A DNA stretch of 64,000 nucleotides from Rheinheimera riviphila (GTDB lineage Bacteria > Pseudomonadota > Gammaproteobacteria > Enterobacterales > Alteromonadaceae). Location: the NCBI RefSeq assembly GCF_004005945.1, contig NZ_SACS01000002.1, forward strand, positions 265,791 through 329,790. Reading direction: 5' to 3'. Below the pieces are notes generated by a model. The model saw only the letters and a program-made list of their open reading frames with translations. It was not told where the DNA came from and searched no databases. Every line of letters starts with the position of its first letter. Positions within the stretch are counted from its first letter, which is position 1. A program made the position numbers and the translations under genes. Positions 10,140 to 20,226 of the stretch are shown here, one piece after another.

Positions 10140-10634
10140 TTAAATATTGGTAATTTCGTCCCACTCTTCGTCACTGAGCAGTTTGTTCAAATCAACCAGG
10201 ATCAGCAATTCGCCATCGCGGTTTGAGACGCCCTGAATAAACTTGGCGCTTTCGTCGGTGCCGACATTTGGCGCCGTATCAATTTCTGAACCACGTAAAT
10301 AAACCACTTCCGCCACGCTATCGACCAGAATACCAATCACTTGCTTATCAGCTTCGATAATGACGATCCGGCTGTTCTCAGTGACATCAGTTGGCGGTAA
10401 ACCAAAACGGGCACGGGTATCGATAACGGTGACGACATTACCACGCAGATTGATAATACCCATCACATACATCGGCGCACCCGGCACCGGAGCGATATCG
10501 GTATAACGCAATACTTCCTGCACCTGCATCACGTTGATGCCGTACGTTTCTTCCTGCAGTTTAAAAGTGACCCATTGTAAAACCAGATCATTTTGTTCTT
10601 TGGTCTTTACTGATTGCGCCAATAAATTACTCAT
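10140..10634 (-). CDS. cheW: Chemotaxis coupling protein CheW
   Basis: Scaffold linking chemoreceptors to CheA in the polar array. 164 residues forming a single CheW domain: LQWVTFKLQEETYGINVMQV near 19-38, the receptor/CheA-binding region IINLRGNVVTVIDTRARFGL near 60-80, and VDSVAEVVYLRGSEI near 103-117. AAGGAG lies eight bases before ATG 10634. It stands between parP and the DUF2802 gene, as in Pseudomonas and Vibrio. Confidence 0.95.
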   Translation of the reverse strand: MSNLLAQSVKTKEQNDLVLQWVTFKLQEETYGINVMQVQEVLRYTDIAPVPGAPMYVMGIINLRGNVVTVIDTRARFGLPPTDVTENSRIVIIEADKQVIGILVDSVAEVVYLRGSEIDTAPNVGTDESAKFIQGVSNRDGELLILVDLNKLLSDEEWDEITNI

Positions 10635-10676
10635 GTATCGCTCCTTTACCTCAAAACCTCAAACCTTGGTCCGTGC

Positions 10677-11498
10677 TCAGTCAGAACTGCCAGCGCCCTG
10701 CGCTAACAACGCAATCATCGCATCTACATCTAACAAAGCACACATATGCTGTTTTATCAATCCGGCTAACCAGGGTCTTTTCCCTTCAATGGCGCGCCAC
10801 TTCACATCATCTTGTTCTAACGCTACGGTGTTGACCAACGATTCGCAGGCCAGGCCCCATGAACTCTTACCCAACATAATAACATATTGATAGTTTAGTG
10901 TTTCTGCCAGATTTTGGTCATATTTTTCTGGCATGACCCACATTGCTGTATTCACAACATTAATCTTTTGTTCCCGATACAGCATCACACCTTTGTACCA
11001 GGCTGGCTTACCGGGCAAAGTATTTAAAGTGGTGATTTTATGAATACCACCCAGCTCTTTCAGCGGCAACGCTACTTTTAATCCGGCCACCGAGAAAAAC
11101 AGTGCCTGAAAGCGGCCGGAGCGATATTCTTTGACTGCCGCCGCCGCAGGGGCTTTTGGCGGTGGCGTGGTGATCACGGGGGTCGTCAGCGCTGGCGCCG
11201 CTACTTTCGCCGCCGGTTGCGACACTGGTTGTGACACTGGTTGTGACACCACAGGAATAGCTTTTGCCACAATAGTTTCAGGAATGACTTTGGCACGAAC
11301 CGGCTCGGTTTTAACCGGCGCCGGTGCTGCAACTTTCATCACGACTGCTGGTTTTTCCGGCTGAACTGTAGCCAGCAACTGATTTAATTGCTGCTTTTTA
11401 ACCTCCGCCGCCACACTGACTTCGGGTTCCTGTTCTTCCGTCAGCAATGCGTTTAAATAATTGCGCATCACTTTTTGACTGGCGACCAGTTCACTCAT
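10677..11498 (-). CDS. parP: ParP-like polar chemotaxis array protein (proline-rich linker plus CheW-like domain)
   Basis: 273 residues. A short N-terminal helix (residues 1-25) is followed by a long Pro/Ala/Val/Lys linker to about residue 125, with a small VSQP repeat (11218-11250), and a C-terminal CheW-like domain (FQALFFSVAGLKVALPLKEL onward, with SWGLACESLVNTV and KRPWLAGLIKQHMCALLDVD). In Vibrio the equivalent ParP holds chemotaxis arrays at the old pole by binding CheA and ParC. The start overlaps the parC stop by eight bases, so the pair is coupled. The name rests on domain plan and position; experimental function in this organism is inferred. Confidence 0.82.
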   Translation of the reverse strand: MSELVASQKVMRNYLNALLTEEQEPEVSVAAEVKKQQLNQLLATVQPEKPAVVMKVAAPAPVKTEPVRAKVIPETIVAKAIPVVSQPVSQPVSQPAAKVAAPALTTPVITTPPPKAPAAAAVKEYRSGRFQALFFSVAGLKVALPLKELGGIHKITTLNTLPGKPAWYKGVMLYREQKINVVNTAMWVMPEKYDQNLAETLNYQYVIMLGKSSWGLACESLVNTVALEQDDVKWRAIEGKRPWLAGLIKQHMCALLDVDAMIALLAQGAGSSD

Positions 11499-12279
11499 TG
11501 CCTGACTCCGGGTTCAACTGCAATAAATAAGTGAGCAACGTATTGTATGCAAACACCCCACGCGATTTCGGGGCGAATACCGGTGGCGGCGTCTGCGCCA
11601 GACTGGCATCACGCATTTTGGTATCGATTGGGATCACCGCCGACCAGACTAAATCCTGATATTTACTTTTCAGCTCTTTATAGGCTTCCAGCGATGCTTT
11701 GGTTCTTTTGTCGTACATGGTCGGCACTATTGTGAACTGATAACCAGGCTGAGTATTACTCTGCATTAATTGCATGGTTGCCAGCATCCGATCCAAACCT
11801 TTGAGCGCCAGAAATTCGGTTTGTACCGGGATTAGGATCCGGTCACAGGCCGCCATGGCATTCACCATCAGCACCCCAATCACTGGCGGACAATCGATTA
11901 ATACATAATCATATTCGTCACTAATTTTTGCCAGCGCCTTCTTCAGAATCAGCCCCATGCCGCCTTTGTCACCCAGGGAGCGATCCAGCGTAGCCAACGC
12001 CATGGAAGACGGCAGAATATCCAGATCGGTCATGCCACTTGGACATAACGACTGCATGATCTCTTCTTTGCTAATACTTTTACCACGGATGAAAATGTCG
12101 TAAACACTGTTCTCCAGCTCTTCAGCATCAATGCCAAAATAGTAGGTTAATGACGCATGGGGATCGGTATCAATCAGCAATACCCGATGACCGCGCCCTG
12201 CCAGCAGAGCACCCAGTGTTACAGTTGTGGTCGTTTTACCGACACCACCTTTTTGATTTGCAATAGTCCAAACGACCAA
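11491..12279 (-). CDS. parC: ParA/MinD-type ATPase for polar placement of chemotaxis arrays (ParC)
   Basis: 262 residues. The deviant Walker A motif NQKGGVGKTTTTV is at about residues 8-20, followed by LLIDTDPHASLTYYFG, the Walker B region YVLIDCPP near 130 and LIPVQTEFLALKG near 155. In Vibrio the chemotaxis-operon ParA homologue ParC recruits ParP and CheA to the pole; the Pseudomonas homologue occupies the same position after motCD. It follows the MotB-like gene with no gap and overlaps parP. It is not a chromosomal parA, because no parB or parS-like gene adjoins it. (This parC is unrelated to topoisomerase IV.). Confidence 0.88.
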   Translation of the reverse strand: MVVWTIANQKGGVGKTTTTVTLGALLAGRGHRVLLIDTDPHASLTYYFGIDAEELENSVYDIFIRGKSISKEEIMQSLCPSGMTDLDILPSSMALATLDRSLGDKGGMGLILKKALAKISDEYDYVLIDCPPVIGVLMVNAMAACDRILIPVQTEFLALKGLDRMLATMQLMQSNTQPGYQFTIVPTMYDKRTKASLEAYKELKSKYQDLVWSAVIPIDTKMRDASLAQTPPPVFAPKSRGVFAYNTLLTYLLQLNPESGNE

Positions 12280-13269
12280 TTAATTATTCCCGTTATTTTT
12301 CTTTGTCGCATCAACTTCAGCATCAACCGCTGAAGTAATCTTAATCCCACCATGCGGTAGCCGGATGACTTTGATGACGCCGTCATCGGTCTGCGCAGGA
12401 GCCTGCAGAACTTCTGCCGCCTGCTGCACACTGGTTACTTCTGATACAGAATTTGCTGCATTCAGCGGTTTTGCTGCAAATTTGGAAATGGCGATCACCA
12501 CTTTGCGGTTTTCGGCACGGCCTTGCGCGGTGGAATTGTCAGCAAAAGGTGCAAATTCGCCGTAACCTTCGGCCGCTAATCGTTCCGGCCTGACGCCCAG
12601 CCGTTGTAAATCCCGCAAAATTGCCGTGGCTCTTGCCATCGACAACTCCCAATTGGAGGCATAAATTTCATTGTTCATCGGCTGATTATCGGTGTAACCG
12701 CGAACCCGCACCACATTAGTGGTCTGGTTAAGAATAGTCACAATTTCCGCCAGCAACACCGAAGCGGACGAAGTTTGTACACCACTGCCACTTGGAAACA
12801 ACAAACCACTGTTTAATTGAATCGTTAGCCAGTCTTCATCATTTTCAACTTTCGCCACGCCTTCTTCAATCAAATTTGCCAGCGACTGCGTCAACTGTTC
12901 CTGCAGCGAAACCAAAGGGTTGCCGTATTCGGGTTGTTTCAGTACCGGCTGCTCAGTGGCATCGGCCATAATTTCCGGGCCGGACGGCGTCTCCAAAGAA
13001 GATCCAAACTTTTGGTAGTCACTACGGGGTTGATTGTCGGTTAACACGTCGTCGCCTTTGACCCCAGTGTCAGGCTTCACTGGTTTTTCAAAAACTTGCG
13101 ATAAGGTACTGGAAATCGTTTTGAATTTTTCTTCTTTGGCAATCGCCAGCGAATACAACACCACGAACAGCGCAAACATCAGCGTCACATAATCAGCATA
13201 AGAAACCAGCCACCGATCCAATGGATCTTTGTCCTGATGCTCCTGAAAACGATCTCTGCTGCGATACAT
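12280..13269 (-). CDS. motD: MotB-family flagellar stator protein (MotD)
   Basis: Peptidoglycan-anchored stator subunit paired with the MotA-like protein upstream. 329 residues from ATG 13269. It has a short cytoplasmic N-terminus, one transmembrane helix with the proton-carrying Asp26 (YADYVTLMFALFVVLYSLAI), a plug/linker region rich in charged residues, and a C-terminal OmpA-like peptidoglycan-binding domain (VRGYTDNQPMNN, NWELSMARATAILRDL). GGGTGA precedes the start and the gene begins five bases after the partner's stop. Position after cheB matches Pseudomonas motC-motD, a second stator beside MotAB. Confidence 0.88.
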   Translation of the reverse strand: MYRSRDRFQEHQDKDPLDRWLVSYADYVTLMFALFVVLYSLAIAKEEKFKTISSTLSQVFEKPVKPDTGVKGDDVLTDNQPRSDYQKFGSSLETPSGPEIMADATEQPVLKQPEYGNPLVSLQEQLTQSLANLIEEGVAKVENDEDWLTIQLNSGLLFPSGSGVQTSSASVLLAEIVTILNQTTNVVRVRGYTDNQPMNNEIYASNWELSMARATAILRDLQRLGVRPERLAAEGYGEFAPFADNSTAQGRAENRKVVIAISKFAAKPLNAANSVSEVTSVQQAAEVLQAPAQTDDGVIKVIRLPHGGIKITSAVDAEVDATKKNNGNN

Positions 13270-13273
13270 CAGA

Positions 13274-14017
13274 TCACCCGACCCGGTAAGCCGCAAGTTT
13301 ACGTTCAATCACCCGCGGGTTTTCGCCATTAGCAATAGAGACCACACCTTCGACAATCAATTCCTGGTACAAGGTGCGTTGGATCACAATACTTTTCAGC
13401 TTATTGGAAATGGGGATAAACACCAGGTTGGCAAAACCGACACCATACACTGTGGCCACAAATGCGGTGGCGATGCCATGACCCAACAGTTCTGGTTTGT
13501 CGATATTCTGCATCGCTTGAATAAGACCCAGCACAGCACCGATAATGCCAATGGTTGGGCTATAGCCGCCCATCGCTTCGTAAATTTTGGCAGAACGTAA
13601 TAACCGCTCACGTTCGAGGGTCAGTTCCGCGTCCAGCGCATCCTGCAAAATTGCCGGTTCAACACCATCCACCAACAAATTCAAGGCATTATGCAAAAAG
13701 GGATCAGTTTCCTGTAAGGCTTCGGCTTCCAGTGATAAAAAACCATTGGTACGTGCTGCAGTCCCCCAGTTGATCAAACGCTCAACAGTAGCGTTCAGAG
13801 GTACATATTGTGCTTTAAACACCCAGCCCAACATTTTGATGCCAACGGTAAATTGCGGTAAAGGCGTCTGAAAGATTACAGCGCCTAAAGTGCCACCTAA
13901 CACTATCACTAAGGCGGGTAAATCAAACAAGGTCGATAACAAGCCACCATGCAAGGTGTAACCACTGGCAACTGAAACCAACCCCAGAATTAACCCGGCA
14001 AATGCAAGCTTATCCAT
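13274..14017 (-). CDS. motC: MotA-family flagellar stator protein (MotC)
   Basis: Inner-membrane proton-channel subunit of the second stator. 247 residues from ATG 14017, with four hydrophobic segments: two at the N-terminus ([34 protein letters not shown]) and two near 150-210 ([39 protein letters not shown]). The cytoplasmic loop between them carries charged residues expected to contact FliG. Translation probably starts inside the cheB end (eight-base overlap), giving MDKLAFAGL; the longer reading from 14047 is not needed. The stoichiometric partner follows directly. Confidence 0.9.
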   Translation of the reverse strand: MDKLAFAGLILGLVSVASGYTLHGGLLSTLFDLPALVIVLGGTLGAVIFQTPLPQFTVGIKMLGWVFKAQYVPLNATVERLINWGTAARTNGFLSLEAEALQETDPFLHNALNLLVDGVEPAILQDALDAELTLERERLLRSAKIYEAMGGYSPTIGIIGAVLGLIQAMQNIDKPELLGHGIATAFVATVYGVGFANLVFIPISNKLKSIVIQRTLYQELIVEGVVSIANGENPRVIERKLAAYRVG

Positions 14018-15149
14018 GCCCAACTTCCGCGACCAATCTGCTGGCAACGTCGGCCAGATTCACTTCAGCATCAGCCAATCCGGCACTGGTAACAGCTTGC
14101 GGCATGCCGTACACCACACAACTTGCTTCATCCTGTGACCAGATTTTCGAACCAAACTGTTTCAGTAACCGACAACCATCCCGACCGTCCGATCCCATAC
14201 CTGTCAGCACAATAGCTAACACTTTATCGCTAAACACTTTCGCCGCAGTTCCAAAGGTAATATCAACGCTCGGCTTAAAGGTGATCCTTGGCGAGTCGTC
14301 ATCTTTGATCCGTAATTTTGCTTGTGAATCAGAGCCTTCCACCAACATTTGTTTGCCACCAGGTGCCAGATAAGCCACTCCGGGGCGCAGAATATCGCCG
14401 TCAGCAGCTTCTTTCACTTCAATTTTTGCCAGTGAATTCAAACGACTGGCAAAAGCCCCCGTGAAAGCCGCTGGCATATGCTGTACCAGCACTATCGGTA
14501 ACGGGAAATTTGCTGGTAAAGCGGTAATAATAGTTTGCAAGGCGACCGGACCGCCGGTCGATGTACCGATAGCGACCAGCTTATATTGTTTACCGGATGG
14601 TCTGAAGTTTGCTGAGCTGACAGCTTCAACCGGTTCGGTTCGCTCCGTGCTGCGCAATAACTCAGCACGCGCCAGCGGTGTACGGGCCAATGCTGATGGC
14701 GCAGGCCGCACCGGTGGTGGTGTTGCCGTTGTTGCGGGCCGAACAAACAACCGACGCCGCGCCACCGCCTTGACCCGTTGCCGCAGAACTTCAATCGCTT
14801 CGCCTTTGTCGCGGGCAATATCTTCAAATTTTTTCGGCAAAAAGTCGACGGCGCCAGCATCCAACGCATCCAACGTTGCTTTGGCTCCAGCATGAGTTAA
14901 CGATGAAAACATCAGGATCGGTACGCGTTGAGTTTTCAAAATCTCCCGCACCGCCTGAATGCCATCCATCACCGGCATTTCCACATCCATGGTGATGACA
15001 TCCGGCTTGAGTTCGGCGGCCTTTTCGACCGCCTCCTTACCGTTGTTCGCGGTGCCAATCACCAGTAATTCCGGATCGGCAGCCAGGATTTCCGTCAGTC
15101 TGCGACGGAAAAAACTCGAATCATCTACCACTAACACCCTGATCGACAT
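14010..15149 (-). CDS. cheB: Chemotaxis response regulator / protein-glutamate methylesterase CheB
   Basis: Demethylates (and deamidates) chemoreceptor glutamates for adaptation. 379 residues. The receiver domain has acidic residues [10 protein letters not shown] at 7-16 and the phosphoacceptor Asp55 in [13 protein letters not shown] Pro/Arg-rich linker spans about 130-180. The C-terminal methylesterase carries the catalytic Ser in AIGTSTGGP, His in [12 protein letters not shown] and Asp in LTGMGSDG. It lies 11 bases after cheA and overlaps motC. Confidence 0.95.
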   Translation of the reverse strand: MSIRVLVVDDSSFFRRRLTEILAADPELLVIGTANNGKEAVEKAAELKPDVITMDVEMPVMDGIQAVREILKTQRVPILMFSSLTHAGAKATLDALDAGAVDFLPKKFEDIARDKGEAIEVLRQRVKAVARRRLFVRPATTATPPPVRPAPSALARTPLARAELLRSTERTEPVEAVSSANFRPSGKQYKLVAIGTSTGGPVALQTIITALPANFPLPIVLVQHMPAAFTGAFASRLNSLAKIEVKEAADGDILRPGVAYLAPGGKQMLVEGSDSQAKLRIKDDDSPRITFKPSVDITFGTAAKVFSDKVLAIVLTGMGSDGRDGCRLLKQFGSKIWSQDEASCVVYGMPQAVTSAGLADAEVNLADVASRLVAEVGHG

Positions 15150-15160
15150 AGATGACTCGC

Positions 15161-17410
15161 TTATGAAGTTAAGTTGTTAAACCGATCAAACTTAATTTTC
15201 GACTTTTTCGCATAGTGTTTCAGTAAGTTTGGCACATCGAGGATCAGCGCAATACCACCATCGGACGTAATTGTCGCACCAGCCATCCCAGGAGTTCCCT
15301 GCAACAGGGCATCCAGCGGTTTAATCACCACTTCTTCCTGACCGACTAAGGCTTCAACCACAAAACCAACCTGCTGGGTGCCAATCTGTACGATGACCAC
15401 ATGGCCCTGTTCACGGCGAAGTTTCCGATCAGAACCCCGTACCAGCCAATGCTCGAGATAAAACAACGGAATGGCTTTATTACGTACCACAATGGTCAAT
15501 TGACCATCCACAGTATTGGTTTTCGACAAATCGAGGTGGAAAATTTCGCTGACGGTTGCCAGTGGTAACGCAAAAGGTTGTTTTCCGACAATCACCATCA
15601 AGGTCGGCAAAATCGCAAGTGTGAGAGGAACTTTGATTTCAAGCAAAGTGCCCTGACCGAGTTTTGAGTGGATATGTACGGTACCATTGAGTTGGTTGAT
15701 TTTGGTTTTCACCACATCCATCCCAACACCACGACCTGAAATATCCGAAATCTGTTCTTTGGTCGAGAAGCCTGGCGCGAAAATTAAGTTAAATGCTTCG
15801 GTGTCAGACATCCGGGCAGCAGCGTCTGGATCTAAGACACCACGCTTAATCGCAATGGCTTTTAATTTTTCCGGATCCATACCGGCGCCATCATCCTGAA
15901 TCGTCAACAGAATGTGGTCACCCGCCTGTTGTGCGGCCAGCTTCACCAAACCAGTTCTGGATTTGCCATTGGCCGCGCGCACATCCGGCATTTCAATACC
16001 GTGGTCAACCGAGTTGCGGACTAAGTGGACCAGCGGATCGGCCAGTGCTTCAACCAGGTTTTTATCCAGGTCAGTGTCTTCGCCTTCCAGCACCAGATTG
16101 ATATCTTTGTGTAATGAGCGCGCTAAATCGCGAACAACCCGCGGGAATCGGCCAAATACTTTTTTGATCGGCTGCATCCGGGTTTTCATTACGGCACCCT
16201 GCAAGTCTGCAGTCACCACATCCAGATTCGAAATGGCTTTACTCATTTCTTCGTTTTGCGCCACGCTGGATAAGCTGACCAACCGGTTACGCACCAGCAC
16301 CAACTCACCCACCATGTTCATAATTTGATCAAGACGTTTGGTATCAACCCGCACTGTGGTATCGGCTTGTGCAGCGTTACCACCACCTTTACCATCATCG
16401 CCATCACGATCTTTTGCTGCACTGGCGGCGACCGCAGGTGCTGGCGCTGGCGCCGAAGCTGCAGGTTTTGGCGTTTCAACCGGTTTGGCAACTTCAACTT
16501 TCGGTGCCGGTTTGGCAACTGGAGCGGCAGGTTTAGCCGCTGCTTTTTCAGCTTCAGCCGGACCTACCGGTGCTTTACCTTTGCCATGTAATTCGTCAAG
16601 CAGTGATTCAAACTCATCATCGCTGATGTCATCAGGCGCTTTGGCTGCAGGTTTTGCAGCTGCTGGTGCGGGCGTAGTTTTTGCCGGAGCCGCCACAGCA
16701 GCAGTTTCACCAGGCACAAACGAACCTTTGCCATGCAGTTGGTCAAGGATCGCTTCAAATTCGTCGTCGGTGATATCTTCAGTGGCACTTGGCGTAAAAC
16801 TGACCGGTGCAGGTGCTGGCGCAGCTGCGACCGGCGTTCGGCCTGGGGCACCTGAGCCATGTAATTCATCAAGCAGTCTTTCAAAATCATCTTCATCGAT
16901 GTCATCAATTGCACCGGAAGTTGTTACAGATATTTCGCTTTCAACTTCTAGTTCCACTGCCGCATCAAAAGTTTCCAGGCTCATTGCTGGTTCAACAGCA
17001 TGGTGCTGTTCATCGGCAGATGCTGGCTCACTTAAACGGTGTAATGCATGTAAGACTTCTGGGGATGCGGGTTCTAGCGGCTGGCGATTTTGCACATTAG
17101 CAAACATGCCATTAATAGCGTCAAGCGCTTGCAGTATGACATCCATTAACTCAGATGTGACACGCCTTTTGCCAGTGCGTAAAATATCAAAAACGTTTTC
17201 GGCACCATGGCAAGCGTCAACTAATTCAGTTAACGACAGAAAACCGGCGCCGCCTTTTACCGTATGAAAACCACGAAATATTGCATTTAATAAGCTGGCA
17301 TCGTCGGGGTTATTTTCTAGTTCGACCAACTGCTCCTGCAACAGCTCAAGGATCTCGCCGGCTTCGACTAGGAAATCCTGTAAAATGTCCTCATCTAAAT
17401 CAAAGCCCAT
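15161..17410 (-). CDS. cheA: Chemotaxis histidine kinase CheA with three short acidic repeats in the linker
   Basis: Central kinase of the chemotaxis array; phosphorylates CheY and CheB. 749 residues. HPt domain with phosphorylated His49 in [13 protein letters not shown]; a long low-complexity linker at about 120-350; a dimerisation domain ([19 protein letters not shown]); an ATPase domain with [23 protein letters not shown] and GRGVGMDVV; and a C-terminal CheW-like regulatory domain ([19 protein letters not shown]). In the linker a motif of the form [17 protein letters not shown] occurs three times, near residues 165-190, 215-240 and 265-285. Vibrio CheA has a linker region needed for ParP-dependent polar localisation, and these repeats may play that part. 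Confidence 0.95.
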   Translation of the reverse strand: MGFDLDEDILQDFLVEAGEILELLQEQLVELENNPDDASLLNAIFRGFHTVKGGAGFLSLTELVDACHGAENVFDILRTGKRRVTSELMDVILQALDAINGMFANVQNRQPLEPASPEVLHALHRLSEPASADEQHHAVEPAMSLETFDAAVELEVESEISVTTSGAIDDIDEDDFERLLDELHGSGAPGRTPVAAAPAPAPVSFTPSATEDITDDEFEAILDQLHGKGSFVPGETAAVAAPAKTTPAPAAAKPAAKAPDDISDDEFESLLDELHGKGKAPVGPAEAEKAAAKPAAPVAKPAPKVEVAKPVETPKPAASAPAPAPAVAASAAKDRDGDDGKGGGNAAQADTTVRVDTKRLDQIMNMVGELVLVRNRLVSLSSVAQNEEMSKAISNLDVVTADLQGAVMKTRMQPIKKVFGRFPRVVRDLARSLHKDINLVLEGEDTDLDKNLVEALADPLVHLVRNSVDHGIEMPDVRAANGKSRTGLVKLAAQQAGDHILLTIQDDGAGMDPEKLKAIAIKRGVLDPDAAARMSDTEAFNLIFAPGFSTKEQISDISGRGVGMDVVKTKINQLNGTVHIHSKLGQGTLLEIKVPLTLAILPTLMVIVGKQPFALPLATVSEIFHLDLSKTNTVDGQLTIVVRNKAIPLFYLEHWLVRGSDRKLRREQGHVVIVQIGTQQVGFVVEALVGQEEVVIKPLDALLQGTPGMAGATITSDGGIALILDVPNLLKHYAKKSKIKFDRFNNLTS

Positions 17411-17425
17411 GCTAGCCTACCTCTC

Positions 17426-18178
17426 TTAGAAACCTAAACTCGATAATAAATCGTCTACATCGTCCTGACCTGATACCACATCATCGCGCAACTCAGCATC
17501 AATGATTGGGCCTTCGGCTTCATGTCCGGCTTTGGGCTTTTTAACCACCACAGGACGGTCTTGCTGCGGCAAATTAGTATGACCAAAAGCCGTTAACAGA
17601 CCAATCAGACTGTCTTCAACTTCACGTACCAGTTCAATCACCCGCCGCAAAATTTGTCCGGTTAAGTCCTGATAGTCCTGCGCCATCAGCACTTCGGTCA
17701 AAGAACCCTGCAACGCGTTGGCATCCGTGGAGGCCTGATTCAGAAAATCATTAAGACTATGGCATAACTCTTTGAATTCACCAAGTTTTAGGTCACGTTT
17801 CATTAAGCGCTGCCAATCAGGCAAAATAAGCCCGATCCTGGAGTTCAGTTTGTCGGCGATAGGTAAACATGATTCGACGGCATCCATGGTTTTATTGGCA
17901 GCTTGCTCAGTCATATCAATGACATGAGTCAACCTGCGTTTTGCGTCTGGTATGTCTTCGGATAACAAATTGTCAATAGAAGGGTCAACTTGAAAACTTT
18001 TTAGTGAGTCGTGAAGTTGCCGGGTTAATTTTCCAACTTCAGCGAACAATTCTGAGGAGCCTGGCACCGCTAGCCCCTGCACTAATTCGTTTGCGGCTTC
18101 CTGCTGCTCCATCTCTAACAACTGCACAAGCTCACGAGCCTGTTCTAAGGTAATCATAGGTGCCGTAATTGCAGACAT
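17426..18178 (-). CDS. cheZ: CheY-P phosphatase CheZ
   Basis: Removes phosphate from CheY-P. 250 residues, almost all helical. The catalytic region AQDYQDLTGQILRRVIELV holds the conserved Asp and Gln, and the acidic C-terminal tail DDVDDLLSSLGF is the CheY-binding helix. The usual order cheY-cheZ-cheA is kept, with 25 and 15 bases between the genes. Confidence 0.94.
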   Translation of the reverse strand: MSAITAPMITLEQARELVQLLEMEQQEAANELVQGLAVPGSSELFAEVGKLTRQLHDSLKSFQVDPSIDNLLSEDIPDAKRRLTHVIDMTEQAANKTMDAVESCLPIADKLNSRIGLILPDWQRLMKRDLKLGEFKELCHSLNDFLNQASTDANALQGSLTEVLMAQDYQDLTGQILRRVIELVREVEDSLIGLLTAFGHTNLPQQDRPVVVKKPKAGHEAEGPIIDAELRDDVVSGQDDVDDLLSSLGF

Positions 18179-18203
18179 GGCGCCACTCCTGTGTCAGTTA
18201 CGG

Positions 18204-18587
18204 TTAACCCAGACGTTCAAATACTTTTGATAACTTCTCTTGTAAAGTGGCTGCAGTAAAAGGCTTCACGATATATCCGTTCACACCGGCCTGAGCAGCT
18301 GCAATAATCTGCTCTTTTTTGGCTTCTGCGGTGACCATCAACACTGGGATGTGTTTCAGTCTGGCATCAGCGCGAATGGCACGAAGTAAATCAATACCTT
18401 GCATTCCAGGCATGTTCCAATCGGTGACGACAAAATCGAAATCACCATTTTGCAACATCGGTAATGCTGTGCTGCCATCATCCGCTTCCTGGACATTGGT
18501 AAATCCAAGATCGCGTAACAGGTTTTTGATGATGCGTCTCATAGTAGAAAAGTCGTCTACCACAAGAATTTTCATATTCTTATCCAA
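18204..18587 (-). CDS. cheY: Chemotaxis response regulator CheY
   Basis: Single-domain receiver (127 residues) that binds the FliM switch when phosphorylated. Asp11 and Asp12, phosphoacceptor Asp56 in VTDWNMPG, Thr86 in VLMVTAEA and Lys108 in GYIVKPF are all present. I take TTG 18587 as start because GGAGG stands five bases in front of that region and close homologues begin with MxKNMKIL. The ATG at 18575 would be 17 bases from the ribosome site. It follows fliA by 41 bases. Confidence 0.95.
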   Translation of the reverse strand: MDKNMKILVVDDFSTMRRIIKNLLRDLGFTNVQEADDGSTALPMLQNGDFDFVVTDWNMPGMQGIDLLRAIRADARLKHIPVLMVTAEAKKEQIIAAAQAGVNGYIVKPFTAATLQEKLSKVFERLG

Positions 18588-18628
18588 AATCCCCTCCGAC
18601 GAGATACCTCAATGGTTATTCTCAAGTA

Positions 18629-19348
18629 TTACAACCAGTCCTGCATCCGGGCTCTAAGCCGCACCAATGCCTGACTATGGATTTGACTGACCCGAGATTC
18701 GCTGACGCTTAACACCTCGCCAATCTCTTTCAAGTTCAGTTCGTCATTATAATAGAGTGACAATACTATTGCTTCCCGCTCGGGTAAGCTACTGATATTT
18801 TTTATTAAAGCTTGTTGAAAAGCATCACTTGCCTGCTCTTCGTATAAATGGTCATCTTGCTTGTCGTTGGCTGTCACCAGCACATCATCAGAAATACCTA
18901 AATCTTCAATCCCAATAATGCGGCCACTGCTGACATCACTGAGCATATGATGATATTCATCTAAAGTTATATCAAGTTTTTCAGCAACTTCAACATCTTT
19001 TACGTCTCGGCCGAATTCTGCTTCCAATTCGGCGATTGTTTCAGCAATTAATCTGGCATTGCGATGAACAGAGCGGGGTGTCCAATCGCCACGGCGCATT
19101 TCATCCAGCATTGACCCACGGATCCGAATGCCGGCAAAAGTTTCGAAACTCGCGCCTTTGGTATTATCAAAATTCTTGGCCGCTTCAATCAAACCAATCA
19201 TGCCAGACTGAATTAAATCATCGACCTGCACACTGGCGGGCAATCGGGCTAACAAATGATAGGCGATTCGCTTGACCAGCGGTGCATGTTTTTCTACCAA
19301 CAACTGCATCTGATTTGCAGCACCATAGGCTGCCAGCCGACTATTCAA
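18629..19348 (-). CDS. fliA: Flagellar sigma factor FliA (sigma-28)
   Basis: Directs RNA polymerase to late flagellar and chemotaxis promoters. 239 residues. Region 2 has LVKRIAYHLLARLPASVQVDDLIQSGMIGLIEA and the strongly conserved GASFETFAGIRIRG, with DEMRRGDW after it. Region 4 has LPEREAIVLSLYYNDELNLKEIG and the DNA-binding SVSESRVSQIHSQ. The start is the TTG at 19348, which overlaps the flhG stop as TTGA; no ATG lies between it and the conserved region except at the MQLLVEK segment. Gene order flhA-flhF-flhG-fliA is that of polar flagellates. Confidence 0.93.
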   Translation of the reverse strand: MNSRLAAYGAANQMQLLVEKHAPLVKRIAYHLLARLPASVQVDDLIQSGMIGLIEAAKNFDNTKGASFETFAGIRIRGSMLDEMRRGDWTPRSVHRNARLIAETIAELEAEFGRDVKDVEVAEKLDITLDEYHHMLSDVSSGRIIGIEDLGISDDVLVTANDKQDDHLYEEQASDAFQQALIKNISSLPEREAIVLSLYYNDELNLKEIGEVLSVSESRVSQIHSQALVRLRARMQDWL

Positions 19349-20226
19349 GCCAACCCCCTGGCTTCAGTTTGTGCGTGCACGAGTTGCTCCAAAAAGAATT
19401 CCAGGTGTCCTGAGGCGCTGGGGGGCACCGGCCATTGCACCGCGCGGGTTGCCAGCGTTTTGACGGCCAGCGAAGCAGGCGTTTTTGGGAACGCGTCGAC
19501 AAAGGCTTTTTGTTTACGAGCCGCTTTACGCACATTTTCATCAAATGGAATGGTCGCAACAAGTTCCAGCGTAACATCTAAAAACCGGTCGGTAACACGA
19601 CTTAGTTTGGCAAACAATTCCTGACCTTCACGTAAACTGCGTACCATATTCGCTACAATTTTGAATTTCTGTACCGCGTGTTCACGGCTGAGAATTTTCA
19701 TCAGCGCATAAGCGTCAGTGATAGACGAAGGTTCGTCACAGACCACCACTAACACATCTTGCGAAGCACGCGAAAAGCTGAGCACCATGTCGGAAATACC
19801 AGCGGCGGTATCGACCAGTAACACGTCAAAGGCTGTTTTGAGTTCGCTAAAAGCCCGGATCAGGCCAGCGTGCTCGGCCGGGCTGAGTTCAGTCATCGAC
19901 TGGGTACCCGAAGTTGCCGGAACAATCTTAATGCCAAAAGGACCGGTGACCAGAATATCGTCCAGTTCAGCTTCGCCGGACAACACATGGGAAAGATTCC
20001 GCTCCACCCGCAGGCCGAGCATGACGTCACAGTTAGCAAGGCCAAGATCGGCGTCAAGCACCAACACTTTTTTGCCCATTTGTGCCATCGCCATGGCCAG
20101 ATTCAAAGTGACGTTGGTTTTACCCACGCCGCCTTTGCCACCTGTCACTGCAATTACTTTTACCATCTGCTGCTTCATTCTTCTCAGGCCACTGGCTTGA
20201 TCGTAAGTTAATTCATGATTATGCAT
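19345..20226 (-). CDS. flhG: Flagellar number regulator FlhG (MinD-like ATPase, FleN)
   Basis: Limits polar flagella to the correct number by acting on FlhF and FlrA. 293 residues from ATG 20226. The N-terminal segment YDQASGLRRM corresponds to the FlhF-activating helix of the family, followed by the deviant Walker A VTGGKGGVGKTNVTLNLA, DADLGLANCDVMLGL, and a Walker B-like DVLLVDTAAGIS. The C-terminus should form a membrane-targeting helix. It overlaps flhF by eight bases and has GGAAGAG upstream. The upstream extension to 20355 would lie wholly inside flhF and is not needed. Confidence 0.94.
   Translation of the reverse strand: MHNHELTYDQASGLRRMKQQMVKVIAVTGGKGGVGKTNVTLNLAMAMAQMGKKVLVLDADLGLANCDVMLGLRVERNLSHVLSGEAELDDILVTGPFGIKIVPATSGTQSMTELSPAEHAGLIRAFSELKTAFDVLLVDTAAGISDMVLSFSRASQDVLVVVCDEPSSITDAYALMKILSREHAVQKFKIVANMVRSLREGQELFAKLSRVTDRFLDVTLELVATIPFDENVRKAARKQKAFVDAFPKTPASLAVKTLATRAVQWPVPPSASGHLEFFLEQLVHAQTEARGLA

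Noticed and set aside
11218..11250. Tandem 12-base repeat (three copies) considered as a CRISPR-like or phase-variable array
   Set aside because: It lies in frame within parP, keeps the reading frame and merely codes for a VSQP linker repeat; no spacers.
16338..17267. Long plus-strand open frame of 309 codons opposite cheA
   Set aside because: It is the shadow of the Ala/Pro-rich CheA linker: low-complexity Ser/Ala composition, no ribosome site and no family motif, while the cheA frame has full domain evidence.
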